Shown here piece after piece: positions 17,030 through 25,965 of a stretch of 64,000 nucleotides of DNA. The DNA is from Sphingomonas lycopersici. GTDB lineage: Bacteria; Pseudomonadota; Alphaproteobacteria; Sphingomonadales; Sphingomonadaceae. The position numbers and the translations under genes were made by a program. The stretch covers positions 310,001-374,000 of the forward strand of contig NZ_JANFAU010000004.1 in the NCBI RefSeq assembly GCF_026130605.1. Direction: 5' to 3'. The notes beneath the pieces are model-generated. The model was not told where the DNA came from. It worked only from the letters and a program-made list of their open reading frames with translations, and did not search any database. How positions within the stretch are numbered: position 1 is the first letter of the stretch; every line of letters starts with the position of its first letter.

Positions 17030-18343
17030 TCAGGCCCTTGCTGGTTTCATTCGGTCGATCATCTTCACGGACATATCGATGCTGTTCAGCAGGCTTCGGA
17101 GTGGCGCGCAATCCGGATACGCCGCCTGCAGCTTCTGTTTCAGGATCCCAAGGATCGCGATCAGACCAACGCGAGATGCTGCCCGGCTCAAGAGCGGATC
17201 TTCGTCTTCGAGCTCGTGATAATAGACGTCGAAGAATTCCGGCCCTTCCAACTGCCCTCGGCCGATTTCCTTGTTCATCCAGTCCTCAAGCGTCGAGCGC
17301 ACGCTATTCATCCGGCGGTAGACTGAGAAAGGCCGTTCTCGCGACGAGAGCACCGCCTTGATCATCCGACCAACCTCGATGTGTCCCTCGACGCCCAGCT
17401 CGCCTTTCGGACGGCGTCGCGACGAGCCCATATTGTAGCTGTAGGGGACCGTCGTCGCACTATCGATCGGATAAATCATTCCGCGGCAGCGAGCACGTCT
17501 GGTGTCCTGCGGCGTCTTCGCCATCGGACTGACGAAGGTCTCCCAGGACGGCACAGACTCGCCAGCCCAGTCTTCCACGACGAGCGGTGCTGGCATCGCA
17601 TTGATCTTTGCCACCAGCGCGTCGAAATCATAGCCGGTAGCCCCATCGGTCGCGACATAGAGATCGCAACTGTAGGGAAAATACATGCCAGGCCACGAGG
17701 TCCGGGCAACGCGCCAGTTGTGGCGCATTGCCCAGGCCGCGCGCTTATCCTCGTCGGGCACCCCGCTATAGGGCTCATCGACAACGATCACCTGCCCCGA
17801 GTCCGCATCCACCCAGTCGCTCGAGTGGTCCGCATTGGGCATTTTGTTGCCCGGCGATCCTCCCGGATAGCCCTTGCGATGATCTCGCGATGGACGCAGG
17901 CCCGTCCGCTCCATGAATCGCAGTGACCGTTCGGCGGTCGAAATGCGGTCGCGAGCATAGTCCTGCGTGTGGACGATGGTATCGGAGACGAAATGGTCCG
18001 CGGCGACCATCCGGAGACGCTCGAACCCCCTCACCTCCTTGAGCAGGAATTTGCTGCAGGTCTGGAGGATCGGCTGCGCCAACTCGATTCGCAGCGTTTC
18101 GCGGCCGACCTGGTAATGCTTATCCTTGTCGCACCAATAGATCGTCAGAAGGACATAGGGCCGCTCGAGAGCCGATCCGCGTGCTGGAAGCACCTTCCGA
18201 GCGTTCCGGAAATTCGTGCAATTTGCGGCGCGTGCCGCGATATCGAGCGCATTGGAATGTTTGATGCCCTGCTCTCTGCGGAGCTGCGCCGCGAGAGATT
18301 TAACACCATCGAGCGTCGTGGGCCGCACGTCACCAATCAACAT
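17030..18343 (-). CDS. DUF5623-type protein of unknown function
   Basis: The 437-residue protein begins MLIGDVRPTTLDGVKSLAAQLR and continues GIKHSNALDIAARAANCTNFRNARKVL. From memory this is the start of DUF5623 proteins, found sporadically on accessory DNA of alphaproteobacteria. No catalytic motif is apparent. The middle is rich in aromatic and charged residues (DLYVATDGATGYDFDALVAKI), and the C-terminus is helical. The ATG at 18343 has AGGAG seven bases upstream; the frame is also open to 18370. It stands alone between convergent and unrelated genes. Function unknown. Confidence 0.8.
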   Translation of the reverse strand: MLIGDVRPTTLDGVKSLAAQLRREQGIKHSNALDIAARAANCTNFRNARKVLPARGSALERPYVLLTIYWCDKDKHYQVGRETLRIELAQPILQTCSKFLLKEVRGFERLRMVAADHFVSDTIVHTQDYARDRISTAERSLRFMERTGLRPSRDHRKGYPGGSPGNKMPNADHSSDWVDADSGQVIVVDEPYSGVPDEDKRAAWAMRHNWRVARTSWPGMYFPYSCDLYVATDGATGYDFDALVAKINAMPAPLVVEDWAGESVPSWETFVSPMAKTPQDTRRARCRGMIYPIDSATTVPYSYNMGSSRRRPKGELGVEGHIEVGRMIKAVLSSRERPFSVYRRMNSVRSTLEDWMNKEIGRGQLEGPEFFDVYYHELEDEDPLLSRAASRVGLIAILGILKQKLQAAYPDCAPLRSLLNSIDMSVKMIDRMKPARA

Positions 18344-18585
18344 AGCCATTCTCCTGGCCTGGATAAGCAAGCGTCACTCGCCAACCGCCTTTCCAGACCC
18401 GAATGTCTGTCGAAAGGGTCGTTACGGATTTCAGAGCATTGCTGCCAGCAGCTTCGGAACGGCGAGTGCCATGCTCATGCCAAGAGCTTGCCCTACATAG
18501 GCCAAGCCTTTCAGGCTTTCAACAGCGTCGAATGGGAGGTTTGTTGATTTCACATGGCAGATAAGGCCGATAAGGAATCGGCGGA

Positions 18586-19806
18586 TCAGCGCGGCACAGG
18601 CGGCGCATACCGGTCGACCAATCGCGACTGGCGATTTTCAAGCGAAGACTCGCGGCCCTCGACGATTACCGCGAGGGCATTGGTCGAAAGCTCAAGCGGA
18701 TCACCGTCCCAGATGACCAGATCGGCCTCGGCCCCGGCTTCGAGCTTGCCGCCCGCAATGCCGAATGCGCCCAGCGGGTTGACCGTCAGCGCCTCGAGCG
18801 CGGCGCGGTAGGGGAGTCCCGCCGCGACCGCCAAGCCGGCGTCCTCCCTGAGGTTGAGGCCAGCGTTGTAATTATATTCAAGCTTGCCGCCGACCATCCC
18901 GAACGCGATCGGAACCCCAGCGCGCGCCAGGATTGCGGCATTATCCTGCCTAAGTCCAAGCCGATCGAAGGTTTCGGGAAGGTTGGCCTGCGAATCGACC
19001 ACCACCATGATGTGAGCCGCGGCCAATTCACTTGCTACCCGCCATGCCTCGGCTCCGCCGACGATTACGGCCCGCACACCGAAATCCCTGACCAACCCAA
19101 TCGCCTGCCGCACATCGCTCTCACGGTTGGTCATGATCGCCAGGGGCAATTCACCGCCGAGGACGCGCCCGAGCGGCGCAAGGTCGCCCTCGACGCCCTT
19201 GCCGGCCGCGACCTTTTGCCGAGCGTCGCCCAGCGCCTCGCGCAGGCGTTGCCACTGAGCTGCGCGCGAGCGATTCTCCGACGTTCCGCCGATCACAACA
19301 AATTCGGCAACCGCGGCGCGATCGAGGATGTCCGCGCCGTCGCGCAAGCGAACCATCGCGGCGAGCCCGGCAAATGGAATGCTCGACGATGCCGCGGGAA
19401 AGCTGACCCCGCGGGTCATGCCGTCGGCCCGCGCCAGCGACACCAGCGCGGAATTGCCATTGAGCGCGCGACTGACGTCGAATGAGGCGCCAAGCGGCCC
19501 TTTGTCGCTTGTGTCGCGAGTGTCGGGCGCCGAAGACACCTCGACCAGCCCGATCTGGCTGGCCGCGTTGACGAGCCCGGGTGTCACGAGCTTGCCCGTG
19601 GCGTCGATTGTCCGGACGCCGGGCGGCACCGCACCACCGGGCACGACCGATACAATCGTTCGCCCGTCGATCAGGATCGTCGCACCCTCGGCAGGCGCGT
19701 CAGCCGTCATCGTCCAGGTCCGCGCGTGGACGATTGCCAGTGTTTGTGCGGCGGCGGGTAGCGCACAGGCCACAAGCGACGCCGCAAGAAGCGTGCGCCC
19801 GATCAT
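18586..19806 (-). CDS. Exported amidohydrolase-family protein (second of pair)
   Basis: The 406-residue protein has a signal peptide (MIGRTLLAASLVACALPAAAQ). The amidohydrolase frame starts with IDGRTIVSVVPGG and GKLVTPGLVNAASQIG. The usual HxH metal motif after PGLV is replaced by NAASQ, so the first metal ligands are absent. The end has LTVNPLGAFGIAGGKLEAGAEADLVIWDGDPLE, typical of imidazolonepropionase-like amidohydrolases. It may be a catalytically altered or structural partner of the 19803-21236 enzyme, whose stop overlaps its ATG by 4 bases. Similar tandem pairs of secreted amidohydrolases are known, in which one member lacks ligands. Confidence 0.88.
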   Translation of the reverse strand: MIGRTLLAASLVACALPAAAQTLAIVHARTWTMTADAPAEGATILIDGRTIVSVVPGGAVPPGVRTIDATGKLVTPGLVNAASQIGLVEVSSAPDTRDTSDKGPLGASFDVSRALNGNSALVSLARADGMTRGVSFPAASSSIPFAGLAAMVRLRDGADILDRAAVAEFVVIGGTSENRSRAAQWQRLREALGDARQKVAAGKGVEGDLAPLGRVLGGELPLAIMTNRESDVRQAIGLVRDFGVRAVIVGGAEAWRVASELAAAHIMVVVDSQANLPETFDRLGLRQDNAAILARAGVPIAFGMVGGKLEYNYNAGLNLREDAGLAVAAGLPYRAALEALTVNPLGAFGIAGGKLEAGAEADLVIWDGDPLELSTNALAVIVEGRESSLENRQSRLVDRYAPPVPR

Positions 19807-21236
19807 TGCCGATGATCCATGGTGGGGCGCCCAAGCTCGAAGTCGGAGACCGGGTCGCGGTGTGGCTTAGCGCGATCGAAAACGATCCCGCCGTCGATCA
19901 GCACCAGATCGGCTTTGCTGTAGACGCTGAACGGGTCACCCGACCAGAGGACCACATCGGCGCCGAACCCAGGCGCAAGGGTTCCGACCTTCTTGTCCAG
20001 GCCGATGATCGCTGCCGGTACGCTCGTCGTCCAGCGGATCGCGCGTTCTGCTGGAATGTCGATCCCGGCGCGCCGCCCGGCAGCTATCGCCTTTGCGGCT
20101 TCGAGGTTGAGCCGCTGTCCGGCCTCGGGAGAGTCGGAATGCATGCCGACGCAGACACCTGCGCGGTCGAGCAGCGGCGCATTGGCGCGGACACCGTCAA
20201 GCGCTTCCATCTTGAACCCCCACCAATCGCCCCAGACCAGCGCACAGGTGCCTGAAGCATGCAGTAACTGGGGAATTTTGTAGGCTTCGACGGCGTGATG
20301 GAATGCGGTGATGTGAAAATTGAACTCGCGCGCCATCGCGAGATAGATCGCAAGGTCGTCGGCGCGATAGCAATGGATATGGACCCTGGTGTCGCCAGCG
20401 AGGATGCCGGCGAGCGCCTCCTTCTTGAGATCCCGACGCGGCTTTGGTCCTCGCCCGAGGCGATAATTGTTCCATTGTTCGAGATAGTCGCGCGCGTCGC
20501 TGAGCGCCTGCCGGGTGAACGCAACGACGCCCGACCGGCTGGTCGGCCCACGCTTGGTTTCGGCGCCCTCCTCCTTCGGGTTTTCGCCGCAGGACATCTT
20601 GAAGCCCATCGGCGCGCCCGGCACCTTCATTCCGGCAACACTATTGGCCGGGATCGGCCGGACGATCACGCTATGCCCGCCGAAAATCGGGCTCGACCCC
20701 GGGAGGATCTGGATCATCGTCACGCCATGTTCGAGCGCGCGCGAGAAGGCGGGGTCCTGGACGTTGACCCCGCTCTCGATCCATTCATCGGCAGCGTTCA
20801 TTTCGCTGTCTTCGCCGAAATCTCCCGCGTCATGGTCGATCTTGGTCAGCGGCTGGACGTAAGTGCCGTCGTGGCTGTGCACGTCGATAATGCCCGGTGT
20901 CACCCAACGCCCCCTGGCGTCGACCTCCCTGACACCGCCGGGATTGGAGAGCCCCTCGCCGACCGCGACCACCTTGCGGTCCCGGAGCAGGATATCGCCA
21001 TCGACGATCTTCCGGCCCGCGCCATCGAGGATCGTGGCATGACGGATCAGAAGATCGGTCCGTGCGGGCGGCACATAGGTGCTGGGGTTCGGATCGACGC
21101 GCCACGGCGGCACATCGGTCGGCGCCGCATTCCCTTCGCCGCCGCCAGACGAGACGGCAAAGATGCCGAGCAGCAAGGCAAGGCTTAGCTTGAAGCGCGC
21201 GATTTCCCCCTCCCCGCATTGGATCGCTGCATCCAT
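19803..21236 (-). CDS. Exported metal-dependent amidohydrolase (first of pair)
   Basis: The 477-residue protein has an N-terminal hydrophobic segment (LSLALLLGIFAVSSGGGEG), giving export or lipid-free anchoring. GRWVTPGIIDVHSHDGTY carries the HxH metal ligands, further histidines lie in RVHIHCYR and ITAFHHAVEAYK, and the catalytic Asp is probably in VGMHSDSPEAGQ. It ends with LDKKVGTLAPGFGADVVLWSGDPF. It hydrolyses amide or cyclic-amide bonds, probably in the periplasm. The ATG at 21236 overlaps the PaiB-like gene by 52 bases, so the true start may be internal. It is coupled to its metal-ligand-poor partner downstream. Confidence 0.88.
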   Translation of the reverse strand: MDAAIQCGEGEIARFKLSLALLLGIFAVSSGGGEGNAAPTDVPPWRVDPNPSTYVPPARTDLLIRHATILDGAGRKIVDGDILLRDRKVVAVGEGLSNPGGVREVDARGRWVTPGIIDVHSHDGTYVQPLTKIDHDAGDFGEDSEMNAADEWIESGVNVQDPAFSRALEHGVTMIQILPGSSPIFGGHSVIVRPIPANSVAGMKVPGAPMGFKMSCGENPKEEGAETKRGPTSRSGVVAFTRQALSDARDYLEQWNNYRLGRGPKPRRDLKKEALAGILAGDTRVHIHCYRADDLAIYLAMAREFNFHITAFHHAVEAYKIPQLLHASGTCALVWGDWWGFKMEALDGVRANAPLLDRAGVCVGMHSDSPEAGQRLNLEAAKAIAAGRRAGIDIPAERAIRWTTSVPAAIIGLDKKVGTLAPGFGADVVLWSGDPFSVYSKADLVLIDGGIVFDRAKPHRDPVSDFELGRPTMDHRQ

Positions 21237-21805
21237 TCGACCAGCGCCGGATCGGGATGGCTGGCCAAGATCCGAGTCAGCGCCGTGTCGTTCTCATCCT
21301 GCCCGAGCTTGAACCGTCCGGCCAGCCGCTTCACGTTCGCCTCGAAGCCGATGATCGCCTTGCGCATCCCGGCATAGCGCGCGCCGAGCTCCGTCGATTG
21401 CCATGGCGCGACGCGCCCTTGCTCCATCTGCTCGATCAGCATGTCGAGCGCGGCATCGGTTCGCTCAGGCGTGAAGCGGACTTCCGCCTCGACTCTGAGC
21501 TGGGCGTAATTCCATGTCGGCGCCCAGTCGCGAAGGCCGGCATGTTCGGGCGAAACATAGCCCTGCGGCCCGGTGAACAGAATCAAGGCGCGCGGATCGG
21601 TCGCGAACATTTCCGCGAGCGGATTGGCGCGGGACATATGACCAATGAGGGAGGTCAGCCCTCGATGCTCGTCATAGACACCGACAAGCGGCAAAAGGCT
21701 CGCGCCATCAACCCCGGCAAAATGCGCCGTCACCCAGGCCAGCGGATAGGCCTCAACAAGGCTGGCGACATCGAACGGTGACAATTCGTCGAAGGCGGGG
21801 TTCAT
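21185..21805 (-). CDS. PaiB-like FMN-binding negative regulator
   Basis: The 206-residue protein has the PaiB-family pattern: YPLAWVTAHFAGVDGASLLPLV, then GHMSRANPLAEMF, ALILFTGPQGYVSPEHA and NYAQLRVEAEVRF. PaiB proteins bind FMN through a split-barrel fold and have been linked to repression of degradative-enzyme genes in Bacillus; many may simply be flavoproteins. It is the first gene of the leftward amidohydrolase operon and divergent from the MocR regulator. Confidence 0.87.
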   Translation of the reverse strand: MNPAFDELSPFDVASLVEAYPLAWVTAHFAGVDGASLLPLVGVYDEHRGLTSLIGHMSRANPLAEMFATDPRALILFTGPQGYVSPEHAGLRDWAPTWNYAQLRVEAEVRFTPERTDAALDMLIEQMEQGRVAPWQSTELGARYAGMRKAIIGFEANVKRLAGRFKLGQDENDTALTRILASHPDPALVEWMQRSNAGRGKSRASS

Positions 21806-21910
21806 AATGTCGATCCGCCCCGCCGACTTCCCCCGATTTCTCCCGTCACACCAAAGCCCCCGCGGTCATCACCATTGAAGGCATCATTTGCCCGACATGG
21901 CTCCCCCACA

Positions 21911-21946
21911 AGTCCCAAGAGTTAAAATCCAAAGGGTCCAACTCTC
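21911..21946. promoter_or_regulatory. Candidate MocR operator
   Basis: AGAGTT (21918-21923) and AACTCT (21940-21945) form a dyad with a 16-base spacer. On the minus strand three TTGGA/TTGGGA-type units repeat within 35 bases. Direct-repeat operators between a MocR gene and its divergent target are usual for that family. Assignment is by position and pattern only. Confidence 0.4.
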
Positions 21947-22054
21947 ATTTGCGAGCAGTGGCCGATGCTTGCTGCGCGACGGCCCTCGGGGTAACGAGAT
22001 ACGGCGACGATCTGGCCCATCGAGTCGCCTACAATCCGCGATGGAGACGGTCCA

Positions 22055-23509
22055 ATGCTTCGCCCCTGGCAGGTACGGCTGAGCGAACGGATAGACCCCT
22101 CGCATAGCACACCACTCTATATGCAGATCATCCAGGCGCTGATCCGCGACATCGAACGAGGACGACTTACCTCAGGCTCGTTCCTGCCGAGCAGCCGCGA
22201 GCTGGCCACCGCGCTTGGTGTCAATCGCAAGACCGTTGTGCTCGCTTACGAGGACCTGATCGCGCAAGGCTGGCTGTCCTCGGAAGGGACCCGCGGCACG
22301 ATGGTATCGGCCTCACTCCCGGATCCCGGTCACGACGTCATTCCCGCGGCGGACGAGCAATCGACCGAGCCTGACTATGATTTCATTGCACCCCCTTCCC
22401 GTCCGCTCGCCATCCCCGGCGGCCCGGGACTCAAGCTCGATGAGGGCGCACCCGACGGCCGATTGTTTCCCGCCGAGCAGCTGACCCGTGCATATCGCGG
22501 CGCGATCCAGCGCGCCTCGCGCGAGAACCGGTTGCAATATCGTGATCCGCGCGGCTCGCCAATGCTGCGTCGTAATATCGCGACGATGCTCAAGACGCAT
22601 CGCGGCCTGCCGGTCGGAACCGAGAATATCTGCATTACCCGCGGAAGTCAGAACGGCATCTTCCTCGCAGCCCAGGTGCTGGTTCGTCCCGGCGACGCGG
22701 TCGTCGTTGAGGCCCTCACCTATGAGCCCGCGGTCGCGGCCTTTACCGCCTGCGGGGCAAAGGTCGTGCCTGTAGGGCTCGATGCCGACGGCATCGATGT
22801 CGAGGCGGTCGAGGCCGCGGCGCGGCGCAATGCGGTGCGTGCGGTATTCCTGACGCCGCACCACCAGTTTCCGACGACGGTGTCGCTGCGACCCGAACGG
22901 CGTCTCAGGCTGCTCGATCTTGCCCGCCAGTTCGGCTTTGCCATTATCGAGGACGATTACGATCACGAATTCCACTTCGAGAGCCAGCCCTTGCTGCCGA
23001 TGGCCGGCTACGGCCCGCAGCAGGTCATCTATGTCGGCTCATTGTCCAAGCTGCTGCTTCCGGCGCTGCGGATTGGCTATCTCGCCGCGCCGCCCGGCGT
23101 GATCGATGCCATTGCCCATCGCGTGTCGCTGAGCGACGGTATGGGCAACACGCTGACCGAAGACGCCGCCGCCGAACTGATCGAAAATGGCGAACTGCGA
23201 CGCCACACGCGCAAGGTCCACCAGATCTACGCCGAGCGCCGCAAGAGCTTCGCGGCTGAACTCGACACGCGGCTCGGCGACCGCGTCCAATATCGCATGC
23301 CCGAGGGCGGCCTTGCCTTCTGGCTCCGCTTCAAGGGCGATCTCGACCGGATCGAGGCCAATGCCCAGGCAGCCGGCTTGCGTTTTGCCTCATCGCGCTC
23401 GTTCATGACGACCGATACCGCCGAGCGCGGCATGAGAGTGGGGTTTGCCAGCCTTACCAGCGAGGAAGCGGCAAATGCGGTCGCAGCGCTCGAGCGCGCC
23501 TCGCGGTGA
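22055..23509 (+). CDS. MocR/PdxR-family regulator (GntR HTH fused to aminotransferase fold)
   Basis: The protein has 484 residues. An N-terminal GntR winged helix (TPLYMQIIQALIRDIERGRL and SSRELATALGVNRKTVVLAYEDL) is joined to a fold-type-I aminotransferase domain. That domain has ITRGSQNGIFLAAQVLVRPGD, IIEDDYDHEFHFE and the PLP-binding Lys in VGSLSKLLLPALRIGYLAAP. Such proteins sense PLP or an amino-acid-like effector and bind direct repeats. GGAG precedes the ATG. It is divergent from the PaiB/amidohydrolase operon and upstream of the third amidohydrolase and the TonB receptor, so it is the likely regulator of this region. Confidence 0.94.
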   Translation: MLRPWQVRLSERIDPSHSTPLYMQIIQALIRDIERGRLTSGSFLPSSRELATALGVNRKTVVLAYEDLIAQGWLSSEGTRGTMVSASLPDPGHDVIPAADEQSTEPDYDFIAPPSRPLAIPGGPGLKLDEGAPDGRLFPAEQLTRAYRGAIQRASRENRLQYRDPRGSPMLRRNIATMLKTHRGLPVGTENICITRGSQNGIFLAAQVLVRPGDAVVVEALTYEPAVAAFTACGAKVVPVGLDADGIDVEAVEAAARRNAVRAVFLTPHHQFPTTVSLRPERRLRLLDLARQFGFAIIEDDYDHEFHFESQPLLPMAGYGPQQVIYVGSLSKLLLPALRIGYLAAPPGVIDAIAHRVSLSDGMGNTLTEDAAAELIENGELRRHTRKVHQIYAERRKSFAAELDTRLGDRVQYRMPEGGLAFWLRFKGDLDRIEANAQAAGLRFASSRSFMTTDTAERGMRVGFASLTSEEAANAVAALERASR

Positions 23510-23621
23510 CAGCGCTTGGCCCGTAGGAATTGCGGAAACTGGATGTTTCAACGAACCACGCGGTGCGATGAACCTCATTGCCGGCGGCGCCTTGCAATAA
23601 GCGCCCTGTAGGGGAGCCGAT

Positions 23622-24140
23622 ATGAAATTCACGCTGACGCATGCATTGTTGCTCGCAGCCGTGCCGCTTGCCTGGACCATGGGATCGGCGGCTTCGGGTA
23701 GCCAGGCGGCACCCGCCTCCTCGCCGGCCGTGGCCGTCGATGAAAGCTGGCCCGAGGCACAATTCGAAATCTTCAAGCTCGCGCCGGGCAAGCAAGAGGC
23801 CTTCATTCGCCGCATCGCGCGCGACGATCAGGTGTCGGCCGCCGGCGGCTTTCCGCCTGTGCAGATCTACGTCCATGAGGATGGCGCGGACTGGGACGTC
23901 CTCGTCTACAAACCGATCCGCACGACAAAGCCGAGCGCGGCGCAACAGGCTGCGATGAATGCCAAGCGCCGCGAACTCGGCATGGAGAGCGGGCCTGCCT
24001 ATTTCATCGCCCTGCGCGAACTGGTGGCATCGCACACCGATACACGCACTTATGGCCCGATCAGCGCCGGACAGTGGCTCAGCCGCCTCGATCGATGGCG
24101 CGCCGACCATAGCCGACCCGCGTCAGGCCAGCCGGAATAA
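23622..24140 (+). CDS. Secreted small protein of unknown function
   Basis: The 172-residue protein has a signal peptide (MKFTLTHALLLAAVPLAWTMGSAASG). The mature part contains AQFEIFKLAPGKQEAFIRRI and DWDVLVYKPI, which look like a ferredoxin-like dimeric alpha/beta-barrel fragment. I do not recognise a named family. GGGGAG precedes the ATG. It lies six bases before the Tat-exported amidohydrolase, so it probably shares a transcript and a periplasmic location with it. Confidence 0.75.
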   Translation: MKFTLTHALLLAAVPLAWTMGSAASGSQAAPASSPAVAVDESWPEAQFEIFKLAPGKQEAFIRRIARDDQVSAAGGFPPVQIYVHEDGADWDVLVYKPIRTTKPSAAQQAAMNAKRRELGMESGPAYFIALRELVASHTDTRTYGPISAGQWLSRLDRWRADHSRPASGQPE

Positions 24141-24146
24141 AGGGTC

Positions 24147-25808
24147 ATGGTCGATCGTCGCGGCTTCATCGGCGGGCTGGCAGGCACAGCTTTGGCGTGG
24201 CCGCTGACAAGCGGCGCGGACAATACCAGTCTCGACATCGCTTATATCAACGCGCGTGCCTGGACCGGCCGAGGTCCGGTCGATCGCACCGACGCGATCG
24301 GCACGATCGGCGAGCGGATCGTCGCGATCGGCGCCGGCGCGGTGCGCGCCCGAACGGGCAAACGCACCCGGGTGATCGATCTCGAGGGTGCCTTCGTCAC
24401 GCCCGGGCTCGTCGACTGCCACACCCATTTTACCAAGGCATCGCTCATGCTGTCGCAGCCATCGTTGCGCGATGCCGCCTCGCCCCAGGAATTCGTGGCG
24501 CGGATCGGCGAAGCGGCAAGGCGGCTTCCAGCCGGCCAATGGCTCCAGGGCGGCAATTGGGACCAGGATCGCTGGGGCGGCAAGATGCCGACGCGCGAAT
24601 GGATCGATGCGGTCACGCCCGAGACCCCGGTCGCGGTCATCCGCTACGATCTCCACACCTTGCTGCTCAATTCGCTGGCGCTGCGGCTCGCCGGGATCGA
24701 TCGCAACACGCCGGATGTCGCCGGCGGCGTGATCGAACGCGACGCTTCGGGCGAGCCGACCGGAATCATCAAGGACGCGGCCAAGAATCTCGTCCTCCGC
24801 GCGATCGGCCCCGCAACCGACGCCCAGATCGACGCGGCGATCCGGGAAGGGATTGCGCTCGGGCTGAGCAAAGGGATCACCCAGACCCATACGCCCGAAC
24901 TCGAGTGGATCACATTCGACGCGATCGAGCGACGCTACGCACGCGGCGAGACCAGCATGCGCTTCTATTGCATGACCCCGCTCAAGGACTGGGAGAAACT
25001 CGCGGCGCGGATCAGGACGCGCGGCACGGGCGACGACTGGTTCCGCTGGGGCGGGTCCAAGGTCGTGTTCGACGGTTCGCTCGGCTCGCGCACCGCATTG
25101 TTCTACGAGGCCTATGACGACGACCCCTCGACGCGCGGCATCATCGTCACCGATCCCAAGGATCTGAGGCGCTGGATGGGCGAAGCGGATCGCGCGGGGC
25201 TCCAGGTTGCAACCCATGCGATCGGCGATCGCGCCAACGATATCGTCCTCGACATCATCGCCGAGGTCGCCCGTGCCAATGGCCCGCGCGACCGCCGTTT
25301 CCGAATCGAGCACGCTCAGCACCTGACACAAAGCGCCATTCCCCGGTTCGCGAAGCAGGCGGTCATCGCCTCGATCCAGCCCTATCATGCGATCGATGAC
25401 GGCCGCTGGGCGATAAAGCGGGTCGGCCCCGAACGGCTCCAGACGACCTATGCGTTCCATTCGCTGATCGCGGCCGGCGCGCGCATCTGCTGCGGGTCCG
25501 ACTGGCCGGTCGCACCACTGGGCCCGTTGACCGGTCTCAAGGCCGCCGTGCTGCGCGAGACGCTCGACGGCAGGAATCCCGGCGGCTGGTTCCCGATGCA
25601 GCGCCTGACGCTTGCCCAGACCCTCGCTGGCTATACGACGGGTGCAGCCTATGCAGGCTTCACCGAAAAGAAACTCGGCCTTCTCGCGCCGGGCTATCTC
25701 GCCGACCTCGTCGTGTTCGACCGCGACCTGTTCGCGATCGATCCGGAAACCCTTACCGACGCAAAAGTGCTGCGGACCATTGTCGGCGGCGTCCAGCGTT
25801 ACGGATAG
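24147..25808 (+). CDS. Tat-exported amidohydrolase, YtcJ-like (Amidohydro_3)
   Basis: The 553-residue protein starts with a twin-arginine signal (VDRRGFIGGLAGTALAWPL). GAFVTPGLVDCHTHFTK holds the HxH ligands. GQWLQGGNWDQDRWGGKMPTR and LNSLALRLAGI are YtcJ-family signatures. KVVFDGSLGSRTALF, ATHAIGDRAND (His ligand), RIEHAQH and CCGSDWPVAPL (the late metal/acid residue) follow. Members hydrolyse amide-like bonds on small molecules. Folded export via Tat fits a metal-loaded periplasmic enzyme. It sits directly upstream of the TonB receptor, consistent with processing an imported ligand. Confidence 0.93.
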   Translation: MVDRRGFIGGLAGTALAWPLTSGADNTSLDIAYINARAWTGRGPVDRTDAIGTIGERIVAIGAGAVRARTGKRTRVIDLEGAFVTPGLVDCHTHFTKASLMLSQPSLRDAASPQEFVARIGEAARRLPAGQWLQGGNWDQDRWGGKMPTREWIDAVTPETPVAVIRYDLHTLLLNSLALRLAGIDRNTPDVAGGVIERDASGEPTGIIKDAAKNLVLRAIGPATDAQIDAAIREGIALGLSKGITQTHTPELEWITFDAIERRYARGETSMRFYCMTPLKDWEKLAARIRTRGTGDDWFRWGGSKVVFDGSLGSRTALFYEAYDDDPSTRGIIVTDPKDLRRWMGEADRAGLQVATHAIGDRANDIVLDIIAEVARANGPRDRRFRIEHAQHLTQSAIPRFAKQAVIASIQPYHAIDDGRWAIKRVGPERLQTTYAFHSLIAAGARICCGSDWPVAPLGPLTGLKAAVLRETLDGRNPGGWFPMQRLTLAQTLAGYTTGAAYAGFTEKKLGLLAPGYLADLVVFDRDLFAIDPETLTDAKVLRTIVGGVQRYG

Positions 25809-25965
25809 TCGCTCGCGACTTGGACCCTCAATTCTTCTCAAAACTGGATGTTTTCAGGTCCGCCCCGCAGGGTGAATGATCCACGGTGATTGAAGGGATC
25901 AGCGCATCGGAACGGCCCGATAGATGGCCTTGCGCAAGAACATTCGGGAGGTGGGGGAAAAGGTG

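Noticed and set aside
24123..25841. 572-residue open frame on the minus strand
   Set aside because: It is the mirror of the YtcJ-like amidohydrolase, which has a Tat signal and full metal motifs.
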